Source of the DNA: Rheinheimera maricola
GTDB lineage: Bacteria; Pseudomonadota; Gammaproteobacteria; Enterobacterales; Alteromonadaceae
Assembly (NCBI RefSeq): GCF_016918075.2
Contig: NZ_JAERPS020000005.1
Location: 310,001-374,000 of the forward strand
Direction: 5' to 3'
DNA: 64,000 bases
Below the pieces are notes generated by a model. That model made no database searches, had not been told where the DNA came from, and saw only the letters and a program-made list of their open reading frames with translations. Both the position numbers and the translations under genes were made by a program. How positions within the stretch are numbered: position 1 is the stretch's first letter; each line of letters opens with the position of its first letter. Shown in pieces: positions 17,392-25,366 of the stretch.

Positions 17392-18422
17392 TGAGGCGGC
17401 GCCACTTTGGCTATCAGGACAAAGTTCTGCTGTTGCAACACGGCTGCACTGAACTGTTGGCGCTGGCGCAACGACGCGGCGCGGCGCTGCATAAGCTGTT
17501 AAGCGGCAGCAGTATTTTTGCACAAGACTTACATAAACCGCTTGGCCGACTGCACCATACTGACTGGTTAATGCTGCTGCAAAATTGCCGCCAGCAGGTA
17601 AACAGCCCGGAGCTGCCTTATCTGCTGGGCAGCGCCTTACTGAACAGCCGTTATATTTCGCTGTGTCAAAGCCTGCAATATGCAAAAAACCTGCGTCAGG
17701 CACTAAAGCAGCTGTACTATTTTCGCCATCAGCTGTTTCCTTGCTTCTATGCCAGGCTGTATCAACAACAGCACTGCATAGTGCTGGAGTTTAAACCGGC
17801 GCTGGGTTTAGCAAACCAGCAGGCGTTTATGTTAACCGCGTTGTGCGCACTATTACTTGGCCTGATAAAACAACAATTGGGCACACTGGACGGCATCAGC
17901 CTGCAGTTGCAACAAAGTGCAGAGTCGCCTGCGTTGCAGCAGCAACTTTTTGGCGGAATAAACCTCAGCTTTAACCAGGTCGCAGACAGCATCAGTATTC
18001 CACTCGCTTTGTGGCAGCAAGAGTTTAATCATGCCAACGCAGCAGAATTTAACGCGGCGCGGCGCACCTGTCGCCAGCTTAACCGTGTGCTGCCCCCGCA
18101 GCGCGCTTTACCGGAGCGTATCTGCCGCCTGCAACGCCGCGCTCTGCCGCAGCTGCTGAGCCAGGAACAGGTCGCCGCCGCTCTCGGGCTCAGCAGTAGC
18201 AGCTTAAAGCGCCAACTCAGCCAACATCAGACTAACTTCGCCGGCTTGCTGGACGAGGTGCGCCGCGACGCGGCGCAGCAATTACTGCAGCAGGGCCACT
18301 ACTCCAACCGGCAGCTGGCATTAAAGCTGGGCTACTCCGACGAGCATAACTTCCGCCGTGCTTTTAAACGCTGGACCGGCTTAATCCCCAGCAGCTTTAA
18401 AGGCCTGTTTAATTTTAACTAA
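17391..18422 (+). CDS. AraC-family transcriptional regulator with arabinose_bd-type N-terminal domain
   Basis: A 343-residue regulator. The N-terminal region (about 25-210) resembles the PF12625 ligand-binding domain found in OruR/ArgR-type AraC proteins. The C-terminal region (about 245-340) is a double helix-turn-helix, with QVAAALGLSSSSLKRQL and then RQLALKLGYSDEHNFRRAFKRWTG, the classic AraC signature. It is rich in Leu and Gln. The ATG overlaps the stop of the GGDEF gene by one base, so the two proteins are made together. Targets are unknown; the divergent phytase operon and the following phosphoesterase are natural candidates by position. Ligand is unknown. Family assignment is strong. 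Confidence 0.9.
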   Translation: MRRRHFGYQDKVLLLQHGCTELLALAQRRGAALHKLLSGSSIFAQDLHKPLGRLHHTDWLMLLQNCRQQVNSPELPYLLGSALLNSRYISLCQSLQYAKNLRQALKQLYYFRHQLFPCFYARLYQQQHCIVLEFKPALGLANQQAFMLTALCALLLGLIKQQLGTLDGISLQLQQSAESPALQQQLFGGINLSFNQVADSISIPLALWQQEFNHANAAEFNAARRTCRQLNRVLPPQRALPERICRLQRRALPQLLSQEQVAAALGLSSSSLKRQLSQHQTNFAGLLDEVRRDAAQQLLQQGHYSNRQLALKLGYSDEHNFRRAFKRWTGLIPSSFKGLFNFN

Positions 18423-18449
18423 CCTCAACTTAGCCACCAAGGATCTTCG

Positions 18450-19355
18450 ATGAAACTGATTAACACCCTGTGCCAGGCATTATTACTTAGCACTGCGCTG
18501 CTGGCCTGCTCACCGGCTGAAACGACGAAAACCGACCAGACAACTGCCGCCGCAACAGAAAATGTGGTGCTGCGCTTTGCTGTGCTGGGGGATGCCGAGC
18601 CGAAACCCGAGCCGCAGTTTCCCAACATGGCCGCAGCGGTTGCCGATATTAACCGGCTGGCAACACAGACTAAACTCGATTTCATCATTGGAGTAGGTGA
18701 TATTGCCCACAAGGGCACATTGGTGCAATACGACAATGCCACGCCGGTGCTGCAACAGTTAACCCTGCCGTTTTATCCAATCATGGGCAATGAAGAACAC
18801 GGCAGCACGGTAGAGCGTTTTATGCAGTACGCTAACAGCTGGAATAACGGCAAAATCACGTTGGACTCGCCAAGCTATGTACTGGAATTTGACACCGTAG
18901 CGTTAGTGCTTGCCTCGCCCGATCACGGCCGCGACTTTAACGATAACGGTATCAGTTGGATGTTAAACCAGCTAAAGCAGTTACAACCTAAACCGGTGCT
19001 GTTAATCGTGCATGGCGCTCAGGCCGGTGTTTATCCGGAAAACGCCGAAAAAGGCATTCATCACCCCGGTTTTGCCGACGTTATTGCCCAGCCTAATCTG
19101 GCGGCGGTGATATCCGGCGATTTGCATATGGATATGAACCGCGTACAGCACTCAAAACAGCTTGGCGAGGTGCATTACCTGCATATACCGGCGCTGGAAC
19201 GCACTAAAATTCCGGATGAAACACAACACAGCGCCATGTTTCGGGTGTTTAGCCTCAGTAGCGACGGCCTTATGCAGGTAGATACCTACCAAACCGGCAA
19301 TGCCACAGCGCTGGCCCGCCACGCGTATCAGTTCAGCATTACACAGAATAAATAA
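18450..19355 (+). CDS. Lipoprotein metallophosphoesterase (calcineurin-like)
   Basis: A 301-residue protein with a lipoprotein signal (lipobox LLAC, Cys at about 20). The body has the order of calcineurin-like phosphoesterase motifs: FAVLGDAEP, IIGVGDIAHKG, IMGNEEHG, LLIVHGAQ and ISGDLHMD. Several metal ligands differ from the consensus: motif I is GDAEP instead of GD-x-H, GNHE becomes GNEE, and the last motif is GDLH instead of G-H-x-H. Activity may therefore be altered or use another metal set. It follows the AraC-family gene after 27 bp on the same strand and is probably in the same transcript. A periplasmic or outer-membrane phosphatase fits the phosphate-scavenging neighbourhood; the substrate is unknown. 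Confidence 0.82.
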   Translation: MKLINTLCQALLLSTALLACSPAETTKTDQTTAAATENVVLRFAVLGDAEPKPEPQFPNMAAAVADINRLATQTKLDFIIGVGDIAHKGTLVQYDNATPVLQQLTLPFYPIMGNEEHGSTVERFMQYANSWNNGKITLDSPSYVLEFDTVALVLASPDHGRDFNDNGISWMLNQLKQLQPKPVLLIVHGAQAGVYPENAEKGIHHPGFADVIAQPNLAAVISGDLHMDMNRVQHSKQLGEVHYLHIPALERTKIPDETQHSAMFRVFSLSSDGLMQVDTYQTGNATALARHAYQFSITQNK

Positions 19356-19470
19356 CGCACTTAAATCTCTGCCTGATCAATACGTTAAAGATTAGGCAGA
19401 AAATACTGCTCAAGTTTTAACCAGCAGCTACCGATAACCGTATAACTGAAACACCTTTGTGGAGCCTTAG

Positions 19471-20490
19471 ATGGACATTACATCTGCTTCGCAACAGTTT
19501 GCGGTTGCCGAACAAAAGTACCTTGCTTATGGTCGCAAACAGCAGTTACTAAGCAATGAAAACCGCCCAGCTCCGGTCGTACCAGAGCTAGCGCCAAACG
19601 CCGCCTTAACCGAAGACGATTTCACTGCCGATGATGGCACGCTATTTAATGCCTACCAAACTTTTGGCATGGTAAAACACCTGCTCGCCAAACTGGGTCA
19701 GCACCATAGTGACTGGCAAAAGCCGGCGCAGGCAGCACCACCAGCACAGAGCAATAGCCGGCTTAACTCTGAAATTGAAACTACTGTTTTTACCGCCAAT
19801 TTTAGTAGCGAAAGCTTGTTTGTTAGTGGTAATCAGCAGCAAGTAGACAATAGCGGCCAACGCATCGCCACCACCGAATGGGAATTGGGTTACCAGTCTG
19901 TACAGGCTAATTTTAGTGGCCAGCTGCAAATGCAGGATGGCAGCAGTGTCAGTTTTGCCTTTGAATTTAGCATGCAGGTAAGCTGGGCCCGCTACAGCTA
20001 CACCGAGCAGCCGCTGCAAGACCCGTTAATTGTAAGTCTGGACAACAGTGCGGCTAAACTCACCGACAACCGAACTGAGTTTGATTTGTTTAGTAATGGC
20101 AGCAGCGTGCAATTGCCACAGCTGGCGGCGCAGCAGTTTTATCTGGCTTATGATCGCAACAACGACCAACGGGTCAATAATGGTACTGAGTTATTTGGCC
20201 CACAAAGCGGCCAGGGCTTTGCCGAGCTGGCAAAATTTGACGATAACGGCAATGGCTTTATCGACCCCGCTGATGATATTTGGCAATACCTGTATTTATG
20301 GCGGCCAAAACAACAACTGCTTAGTATGGATGCGGCTAAATTGGGTGCGTTTTCAGTAAGCTCGGCCGCCACGCCAATGCCTCTGCTGGACAAACAACAG
20401 CAAAAACAGGGTGAGATACAACGTAGTGGCCTGGCGTTTACTGATGAAGCCAGGCCGATACTGGTGCAGCAAATTGATCTGGTGGTGTAA
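19471..20490 (+). CDS. EF-hand calcium-binding protein of unknown function
   Basis: A 339-residue protein without a recognisable signal peptide or membrane segment. The middle (about 110-190) is beta-rich. Near residues 227-239 is an EF-hand-like loop DRNNDQRVNNGTE, and near 257-269 a second loop, DDNGNGFIDPADD, which fits the canonical D-x-N-x-N-x-x-D spacing well. The pairing of such loops around GTELFG...G is common in C-terminal parts of large RTX or VCBS secreted proteins, but here it is in a stand-alone protein. Calcium binding is therefore likely and the biological role unknown. It has its own upstream spacer of 115 bp and ends at a hairpin shared with the convergent AI-2E transporter gene. 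AGCCTTAG before the ATG gives only a weak ribosome site. Confidence 0.7.
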   Translation: MDITSASQQFAVAEQKYLAYGRKQQLLSNENRPAPVVPELAPNAALTEDDFTADDGTLFNAYQTFGMVKHLLAKLGQHHSDWQKPAQAAPPAQSNSRLNSEIETTVFTANFSSESLFVSGNQQQVDNSGQRIATTEWELGYQSVQANFSGQLQMQDGSSVSFAFEFSMQVSWARYSYTEQPLQDPLIVSLDNSAAKLTDNRTEFDLFSNGSSVQLPQLAAQQFYLAYDRNNDQRVNNGTELFGPQSGQGFAELAKFDDNGNGFIDPADDIWQYLYLWRPKQQLLSMDAAKLGAFSVSSAATPMPLLDKQQQKQGEIQRSGLAFTDEARPILVQQIDLVV

Positions 20491-20495
20491 AACTG

Positions 20496-20527
20496 CAGCA
20501 GGATAATAGCTAGCTCTTATCCTGCTG
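20496..20527. terminator. Hairpin between convergent genes, probable terminator without good T-tract
   Basis: A perfect 11-bp stem CAGCAGGATAA (20496-20506) and TTATCCTGCTG (20517-20527) with a 10-nt loop. The right arm overlaps the last codons of the AI-2E transporter gene. Neither side has a strong T-run, so termination is probable rather than certain. Confidence 0.5.
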
Positions 20528-21595
20528 TTCCAGAAAGTCTTTGAACTCTGTGGCATACAACTTTAACAGCACCAACGTCAGGGCAAAAATAATTGGTCCA
20601 TAAATTACGCCTATTAAGCCAAACAATTGAATACCGCCAAGAAGCGACAGGAAAATCAGTAAGGTACTCATGCCTGAGCTGCCATGCATCAGTATTGGCC
20701 GCAGCACATTGTCAATCGAGCCTACCACTACCACGCCCCATACCGCCATAAAGATTGCCCACGGCCAGTCGCCGGTTAAAAACAGGTATAAACTGGCCGG
20801 CAGCCAAATTAGCGCGGTGCCGACAGCAGGTATAAACGATGCAAACGCCATCATGGTGCCCCAGAACAACCCCGGCAACCCAACTATCGCCATAGCAATA
20901 CCGCCGGCAATACCCTGAGCAATAGCGGTTAAAAACGAGCCCATCACCGCAGATCGCGCAACAGTTTTTGCTTCATTTAACAGAGCCTCTTCCTGCGAGC
21001 GCGACAGCGGCAATATCCAATGCAAGGTAGTAACAACCTTATCGTGGTCACGCAGTAAAAAGAACAGAATAAACAGCATCATAACGAAGCCAAACACTAA
21101 ACCGGTAACGTCACCCAGTAGCTTGGTACTAAGGTTCAGCAATTCTTTTCCAAAACCGGAGGCGAACTCGGTCAATTGCTGCACAATGCTCTCACCGCTA
21201 ATGTTCTCTGTCGGCAAGACCCGGTTAATGTTATCCAACGCGCTTTGCACCAGCGGCTGTTGCAATAGTTGCTCCGCACCGCCGTCACTTAGCCAGGCAT
21301 AACTTTGCTTAGTAAACGCAACGCCCTGCTGCACTATAGCCATAAACACCAGTGTTGCTGGTACCAATATCACCACCACCAACAACAAACACGAGATACT
21401 GGCGACCAAATTAGGCCGGCCGGGTAGTTTGTTCTCAATATACTGATGTACCGGAAAGCACAGCAGCGACAACACAAATGCCAGTATGATAGCACCGACA
21501 TAAGGTGCTACCAGTAAGTAACTGCCATACAACGCCAGCAGCAATGCCCCAATCAGCACATAGTGCCGCGATTCTGTTTTAAAACCGTGTTTCAT
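20510..21595 (-). CDS. AI-2E family transporter (PerM/TqsA-like membrane protein)
   Basis: A 361-residue inner-membrane protein with about eight hydrophobic helices. The family core is visible: a central soluble stretch (about 110-165), then VMMLFILFFLLRDHD, and GLPGLFWGTMMAFASFIPAVGTALIWLPAS. The C-terminal glycine-rich SLLGGIQLFGLIGVIYGPI is typical of PF01594. Members include TqsA (AI-2 export) and PerM, and some act as Na+/H+ or other small-solute transporters; the substrate here cannot be read from sequence. It starts 26 nt after the DUF819 gene on the same strand, so the two may be one operon. The ATG at 21595 has no strong ribosome site. Confidence 0.9.
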   Translation of the reverse strand: MKHGFKTESRHYVLIGALLLALYGSYLLVAPYVGAIILAFVLSLLCFPVHQYIENKLPGRPNLVASISCLLLVVVILVPATLVFMAIVQQGVAFTKQSYAWLSDGGAEQLLQQPLVQSALDNINRVLPTENISGESIVQQLTEFASGFGKELLNLSTKLLGDVTGLVFGFVMMLFILFFLLRDHDKVVTTLHWILPLSRSQEEALLNEAKTVARSAVMGSFLTAIAQGIAGGIAMAIVGLPGLFWGTMMAFASFIPAVGTALIWLPASLYLFLTGDWPWAIFMAVWGVVVVGSIDNVLRPILMHGSSGMSTLLIFLSLLGGIQLFGLIGVIYGPIIFALTLVLLKLYATEFKDFLEQQDKS

Positions 21596-21621
21596 TTAGC
21601 CACACTCCGTTGTTTGGCAGA

Positions 21622-22860
21622 TTAAGGCGCAACCTGCTGTAAAATCAGGCCACAAATATAGGCGCCGTAGGTACCAAGGCCATAGCCTAACACCGCTAGC
21701 AACACTCCTACCGGCGCCAGCGACGGATGAAAAGCTGCCGCCACAACCGGTGCAGATGCTGCGCCGCCCACGTTAGCCTGGCTACCCACTGCCATATAAA
21801 ACATTGGCGCTTTAATCAGTTTCGCGACCAACAGCAGCAAGCCGGCATGCACCAGCATCCAGACAATACCAACTAAAAACATCAGCGGGTAATCCATAAT
21901 GGCCGTGACATCCATATGCATACCGATGGTCGCCACCAGAATATATAAGAACGCTGAGCCAACTTTAGAAGCGCCTACCGCTTCGAGCTTACGCACTTTA
22001 GTGGTAGACAAAAATAAGCCAATGGTTGTGGCGGTCACAACCAACCAAAAGAAGGTACTGGTTAAGCTATACATCGCCAGTTGCGGTGCAACCTGTTCAA
22101 TCCAGGGCGCAATAATATCGGCCACTGCATGTGATAGGCCTGTGACACCAAAGCCTACCGCGACAATTAGCATAATGTCGTTAAGCTTTGGAATACGTGC
22201 GTTCTCAGCTTCGTATTGCTCCATTTTCTGGCGCAAATTAACAATACCGCTGGTATCGGCACCGTTTTTGCGGTCGAAAAACTCCGCCCGGCTGGCGATA
22301 AACAGCAATACTGCCATCCAAACGTTGGCCACCAGCACGTCAACGGTAATCATTACCGAAAAAATACTGCCATCAACATTAAACACTTCTTTCATCGCCG
22401 CCTGGTTAGCACCACCGCCAATCCAGCTACCAGCGATGGTCGTCATACCGCGCCACACATCTCCACCGAGCTCTTGTGGAAAAAAATAGCCCACGCTAAC
22501 AAGTGCTATCGGGCCACCAATGATGATGCCTAAGGTACCCGTTAAAAACATAATTAGCGCTTTTGGCCCCAAGCCAAGTATCGCTTTAAAATCCACACTT
22601 AAGGTTAACAACACTAAACTGGCTGGCAGTAAGTAACGTGACGCCATTTTGTACAGCGATGAGCCTTCGCCATCGATAATGCCAAAGGTATTGAATAACG
22701 ACGGAATGAAATAGCACAACAGCAAAGCCGGCACATAGGTATAGAATTTTTTGAAAAACGGATTATCACTGTGGCTGGTATAAAACACGGCGCCAAGAAT
22801 AACCGCCATTAAACCAAGCACCACCGCATCATTGGTGATCAGTACACTGGACTCTTGCAT
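21622..22860 (-). CDS. DUF819 family membrane protein
   Basis: A 412-residue polytopic membrane protein with ten or more hydrophobic segments and the DUF819 landmarks: SRYLLPASLVLLTLSVD, TTIAGSWIGGGANQAAMKE, and MAVGSQANVGGAASAPVVAAAFHPSLAPVGVLLA. The duplicated layout, with Gly- and Asn-rich re-entrant segments in both halves, resembles secondary transporters. DUF819 (YjcL-like) proteins have no assigned substrate; a role in amino-acid or organic-acid transport has been suggested for relatives. Here it directly precedes an AI-2E transporter gene (26-nt gap). An AGGGG site lies 8-9 nt before the ATG at 22860. Confidence 0.88.
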   Translation of the reverse strand: MQESSVLITNDAVVLGLMAVILGAVFYTSHSDNPFFKKFYTYVPALLLCYFIPSLFNTFGIIDGEGSSLYKMASRYLLPASLVLLTLSVDFKAILGLGPKALIMFLTGTLGIIIGGPIALVSVGYFFPQELGGDVWRGMTTIAGSWIGGGANQAAMKEVFNVDGSIFSVMITVDVLVANVWMAVLLFIASRAEFFDRKNGADTSGIVNLRQKMEQYEAENARIPKLNDIMLIVAVGFGVTGLSHAVADIIAPWIEQVAPQLAMYSLTSTFFWLVVTATTIGLFLSTTKVRKLEAVGASKVGSAFLYILVATIGMHMDVTAIMDYPLMFLVGIVWMLVHAGLLLLVAKLIKAPMFYMAVGSQANVGGAASAPVVAAAFHPSLAPVGVLLAVLGYGLGTYGAYICGLILQQVAP

Positions 22861-22983
22861 AGGGGACCCTGAATTGTGATTATTATTTTTTGTTACAAGC
22901 AGGCGTCAAAATAACACAGGGCCATAGCAGAGCAAAGTGAAGCAAGACAAACAGCAAGCGGCCTGCGCTGACACCGCTTTATT

Positions 22984-23328
22984 TTAAGGCGCTTTGGCGC
23001 TTAATGCTGCGACGCTAAACGATACACCGTCCCAGCCGGTACGCATAAAATTGCGGATATTCTGATGATCAGTGCCTTTGGGGGTATCCAGTACCAACCG
23101 GTAATAATCACCAAACAGAAACAGGGTTTGCGCGGCAGATAACTGATGCAGTGCGCCAAAAGCCAATATTTTGCAGGAGCCGTTGTTTTCTCCGGCCGCA
23201 TTATGCAGCTCGCCGTTTTTAAAGGCAGTCGGCGTAAACTGATACAGCGCATCAATCAGCGTGATACTTTGCTCAAAACTGATGGTTTCTGGCTCCGTGC
23301 TTAACTGAATAAAAAAATGCTCCAACAT
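22984..23328 (-). CDS. HopJ type III effector family protein
   Basis: A 114-residue protein from the ATG at 23328, chosen because AGGAG lies 6 nt upstream; a longer frame to 23397 is unsupported. The sequence matches PF08888 (HopJ) landmarks: FEQSITLIDALYQFTPTAFKNGE, NGSCKILAFGALHQLS, TLFLFGDYYR and GTDHQNIRNFMRTGW. The family was named after a Pseudomonas syringae effector, but it is widespread in non-pathogenic aquatic bacteria without type III secretion. The name should therefore not be read as evidence of virulence. No secretion signal is apparent. Monocistronic, with about 120 bp to the DUF819 start region. Function unknown. Confidence 0.85.
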   Translation of the reverse strand: MLEHFFIQLSTEPETISFEQSITLIDALYQFTPTAFKNGELHNAAGENNGSCKILAFGALHQLSAAQTLFLFGDYYRLVLDTPKGTDHQNIRNFMRTGWDGVSFSVAALSAKAP

Positions 23329-23512
23329 ATGAACTCCTGTTCTGTATCGTCTCACTGACGCACTATTATCTGTAGATACTAAGCCGAGCACCGCCAATTA
23401 GGCAATATAACAAATGCCAGCCAATATAAATTTAATTGCCAGTACCGTATCCGGCTAACCACGCTCTGTCAGACTGGTATACTCAGGCCACAAGTAGCGA
23501 TTGAAACATGCC

Positions 23513-24889
23513 ATGATTAACCCTGACATCTGCCATAAAGCCCGATTGGCCCGCGACTCCCGCTTTGACGGCTTGTTTTTTACTGCAGTAAAAAGTACCG
23601 GCATCTTTTGCCGGCCAATTTGTCCTGCCCGAGCGCCAGCGGAACATCAAGTATGTTATTACCCTTCGGCGGCTGCAGCCAGTGCAGCCGGTTATCGGCC
23701 GTGCCTGCGTTGCCGGCCTGACAGCGCACCGGGGTCTGCGGCCTGGCAAGGCAGCAACACCACCTTACAACGTGCAATACGGCTGATTGACGACGGTGGT
23801 TTACAACAACAGACACAACATGATTTGGCTTGCCGCTTGGGTATTACAGAGCGTTATTTGCGCAAGTTATTTCAGCAGCACCTGGGAATGCCACCCAAGC
23901 AGTATGCCTTGGCACAACAAGTGCTGTTTGCAAAGAAGCTATTGCACGAAACGACCATGCCGGTAAATCATATTGCCTTTCACGCTGGCTTTAACAGCGT
24001 ACGGCGCTTTAATGACGCGTTTAAACAACAGCTTAAATTGAGCCCGCTCAACATCCGACGCCAGAATAAAGCCTCAGGGGATATGCTGCAACTAACTCTT
24101 AGTTATCGCCCGCCATTGGCTTGGCAACAAATGCTGGATTTTTGGCGAGCGCGCACCTTAGAGGGCATCGATTGGGTAGACGCTCAGCGCTATGGCCGCA
24201 CGTTCAGCTTTATGCAGCAGCCTGGTTGGTTCGTCGTTGAACCCGCAGCAAATAACAACCTCAAGCTACAGCTACACTGGCCTGGCGAGCAAGGGCTGTT
24301 TAGCCTAGTACAACATCTGCGCCGCCTGTTGGATCTGGACGCGAACCTGCTGCATATCGAGCAGCAGTTAACCAGCCATCCCTTGTTCAGCCAGGGCATC
24401 ATCAGTGGCCTGCGCATCCCCGGTGTTTGGAGCAGCTGGGAAGCGGGCGTGCGCGCCGTACTGGGCCAACAAGTAAGCGTAGCAGGCGCCAGAACCCAGT
24501 TAAATCGTCTGGTACAGGCGCTGGGCAAGCCGTTAGAAACCGACGGCATGAGTATAAGGCTGTTTCCCTCGCCACAAGCGCTAGCAAGTAGTGATTTGCA
24601 GATGATTAAAGTGCCGCAAGCCCGACGTGACACACTAAAAGCACTGGCGCAGTTTGTGCTGCAGCAAAGCGATGCCGCACCAGAACACTGGTTGGCGATA
24701 AAAGGAATTGGCCCCTGGACAGTGAGCTATGCCAGGTTACGCGGTTTGTCTGATACCGATGTCTGGCTTGGCGGCGATTTAGGTGTACAAAAAGCACTGG
24801 CTAAAGCCGGTAATAACGGTGATATCAACGCCCTGGCTCCCTGGCGCAGTTATGCCACCTTTCAGTTATGGTTTAGTTTAGGAGCCTAG
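23513..24889 (+). CDS. Ada/AlkA fusion: DNA-3-methyladenine glycosylase with Ada regulatory domain
   Basis: A 458-residue fusion of four modules. First is an Ada-type zinc domain (about 8-75) with Cys ligands in FCRPICPAR and CLRCRPD. An AraC-type helix-turn-helix follows (about 85-180; LACRLGITERYLRKLFQQH and HIAFHAGFNSVRRFNDAFK). Then come an AlkA N-terminal domain (about 190-300) and an HhH-GPD glycosylase domain (VRAVLGQQVSVAGARTQL, LAIKGIGPWTVSYARLRG). The catalytic Asp is likely in WLGGDLGVQ. In such proteins methylation of a zinc-bound Cys by alkylated phosphotriesters turns the protein into an activator, while the glycosylase excises alkylated bases. The O6-alkylguanine transferase domain of classical Ada is missing and is supplied by ogt, which starts 1 nt downstream. 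ATG 23513 gives the usual INPDIC start; a TTG four codons earlier is less likely. Confidence 0.93.
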   Translation: MINPDICHKARLARDSRFDGLFFTAVKSTGIFCRPICPARAPAEHQVCYYPSAAAASAAGYRPCLRCRPDSAPGSAAWQGSNTTLQRAIRLIDDGGLQQQTQHDLACRLGITERYLRKLFQQHLGMPPKQYALAQQVLFAKKLLHETTMPVNHIAFHAGFNSVRRFNDAFKQQLKLSPLNIRRQNKASGDMLQLTLSYRPPLAWQQMLDFWRARTLEGIDWVDAQRYGRTFSFMQQPGWFVVEPAANNNLKLQLHWPGEQGLFSLVQHLRRLLDLDANLLHIEQQLTSHPLFSQGIISGLRIPGVWSSWEAGVRAVLGQQVSVAGARTQLNRLVQALGKPLETDGMSIRLFPSPQALASSDLQMIKVPQARRDTLKALAQFVLQQSDAAPEHWLAIKGIGPWTVSYARLRGLSDTDVWLGGDLGVQKALAKAGNNGDINALAPWRSYATFQLWFSLGA

Positions 24890-24890
24890 T

Positions 24891-25358
24891 ATGTTTAGCC
24901 AATGTATTCCAAGCCCATTAGGGCAGATCAACATTAGCGCCACGTCCAGCGGCATTAGTGAAATTTTGTTCAGCAATACCGCCATCAATCATGCGCCCTC
25001 GGCGCTGACAGAGCTTGCCGCCGGGCAGTTACAAGCCTATTTTGCCGGCACCTTGCAGCAATTTAATTTACCATTGGCCGCCACAGGAACCGCGTTTCAG
25101 CAACAAGTATGGCAAGCACTTTGCGAAGTGCCATTTGGCACGACCTGCAGTTATGCCGATATTGCGCGGCGCATTAATAATATAAAGGCGGTGCGGGCGG
25201 TTGGCGCGGCTAATGGCCGTAACCCACTTGCCATCGTTGTACCTTGCCATCGGGTTATTGGTGCCAATGGGACTTTGACCGGCTACGCTGGCGGGTTGGA
25301 AAAAAAGGCCTGGCTACTACAACACGAACAGCGCCAACAGGCGCTGTTCAGTCAGTAA
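24891..25358 (+). CDS. ogt: Methylated-DNA--protein-cysteine methyltransferase
   Basis: A 155-residue O6-alkylguanine-DNA alkyltransferase, which transfers the alkyl group irreversibly to its own Cys. The active-site motif IVVPCHRVIG is intact, with GGLEKKAWLLQHE after it and FGTTCSYADIARRI before it for DNA binding. It starts one base after the Ada/AlkA stop codon, so the two repair proteins are co-transcribed. AGGAG overlaps the preceding stop region. Together the pair covers damage sensing, base excision and direct reversal, a split version of the classical Ada/AlkA/Ogt set. The stop is only 8 nt from that of the convergent barrel protein gene. Confidence 0.96.
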   Translation: MFSQCIPSPLGQINISATSSGISEILFSNTAINHAPSALTELAAGQLQAYFAGTLQQFNLPLAATGTAFQQQVWQALCEVPFGTTCSYADIARRINNIKAVRAVGAANGRNPLAIVVPCHRVIGANGTLTGYAGGLEKKAWLLQHEQRQQALFSQ

Positions 25359-25366
25359 AATGTCAA

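Noticed and set aside
17239..17703. 154-codon minus-strand frame across the GGDEF/AraC junction
   Set aside because: Antisense to two well-supported coupled genes; Cys- and Ala-rich composition typical of GC-rich shadow frames.
21899..22489. 196-codon plus-strand frame inside the DUF819 gene
   Set aside because: It is the antisense shadow of a well-supported membrane protein gene.
22984..23328. HopJ protein as evidence of a type III secretion system
   Set aside because: The family is widespread in bacteria without such systems, and no secretion gene or signal is present.
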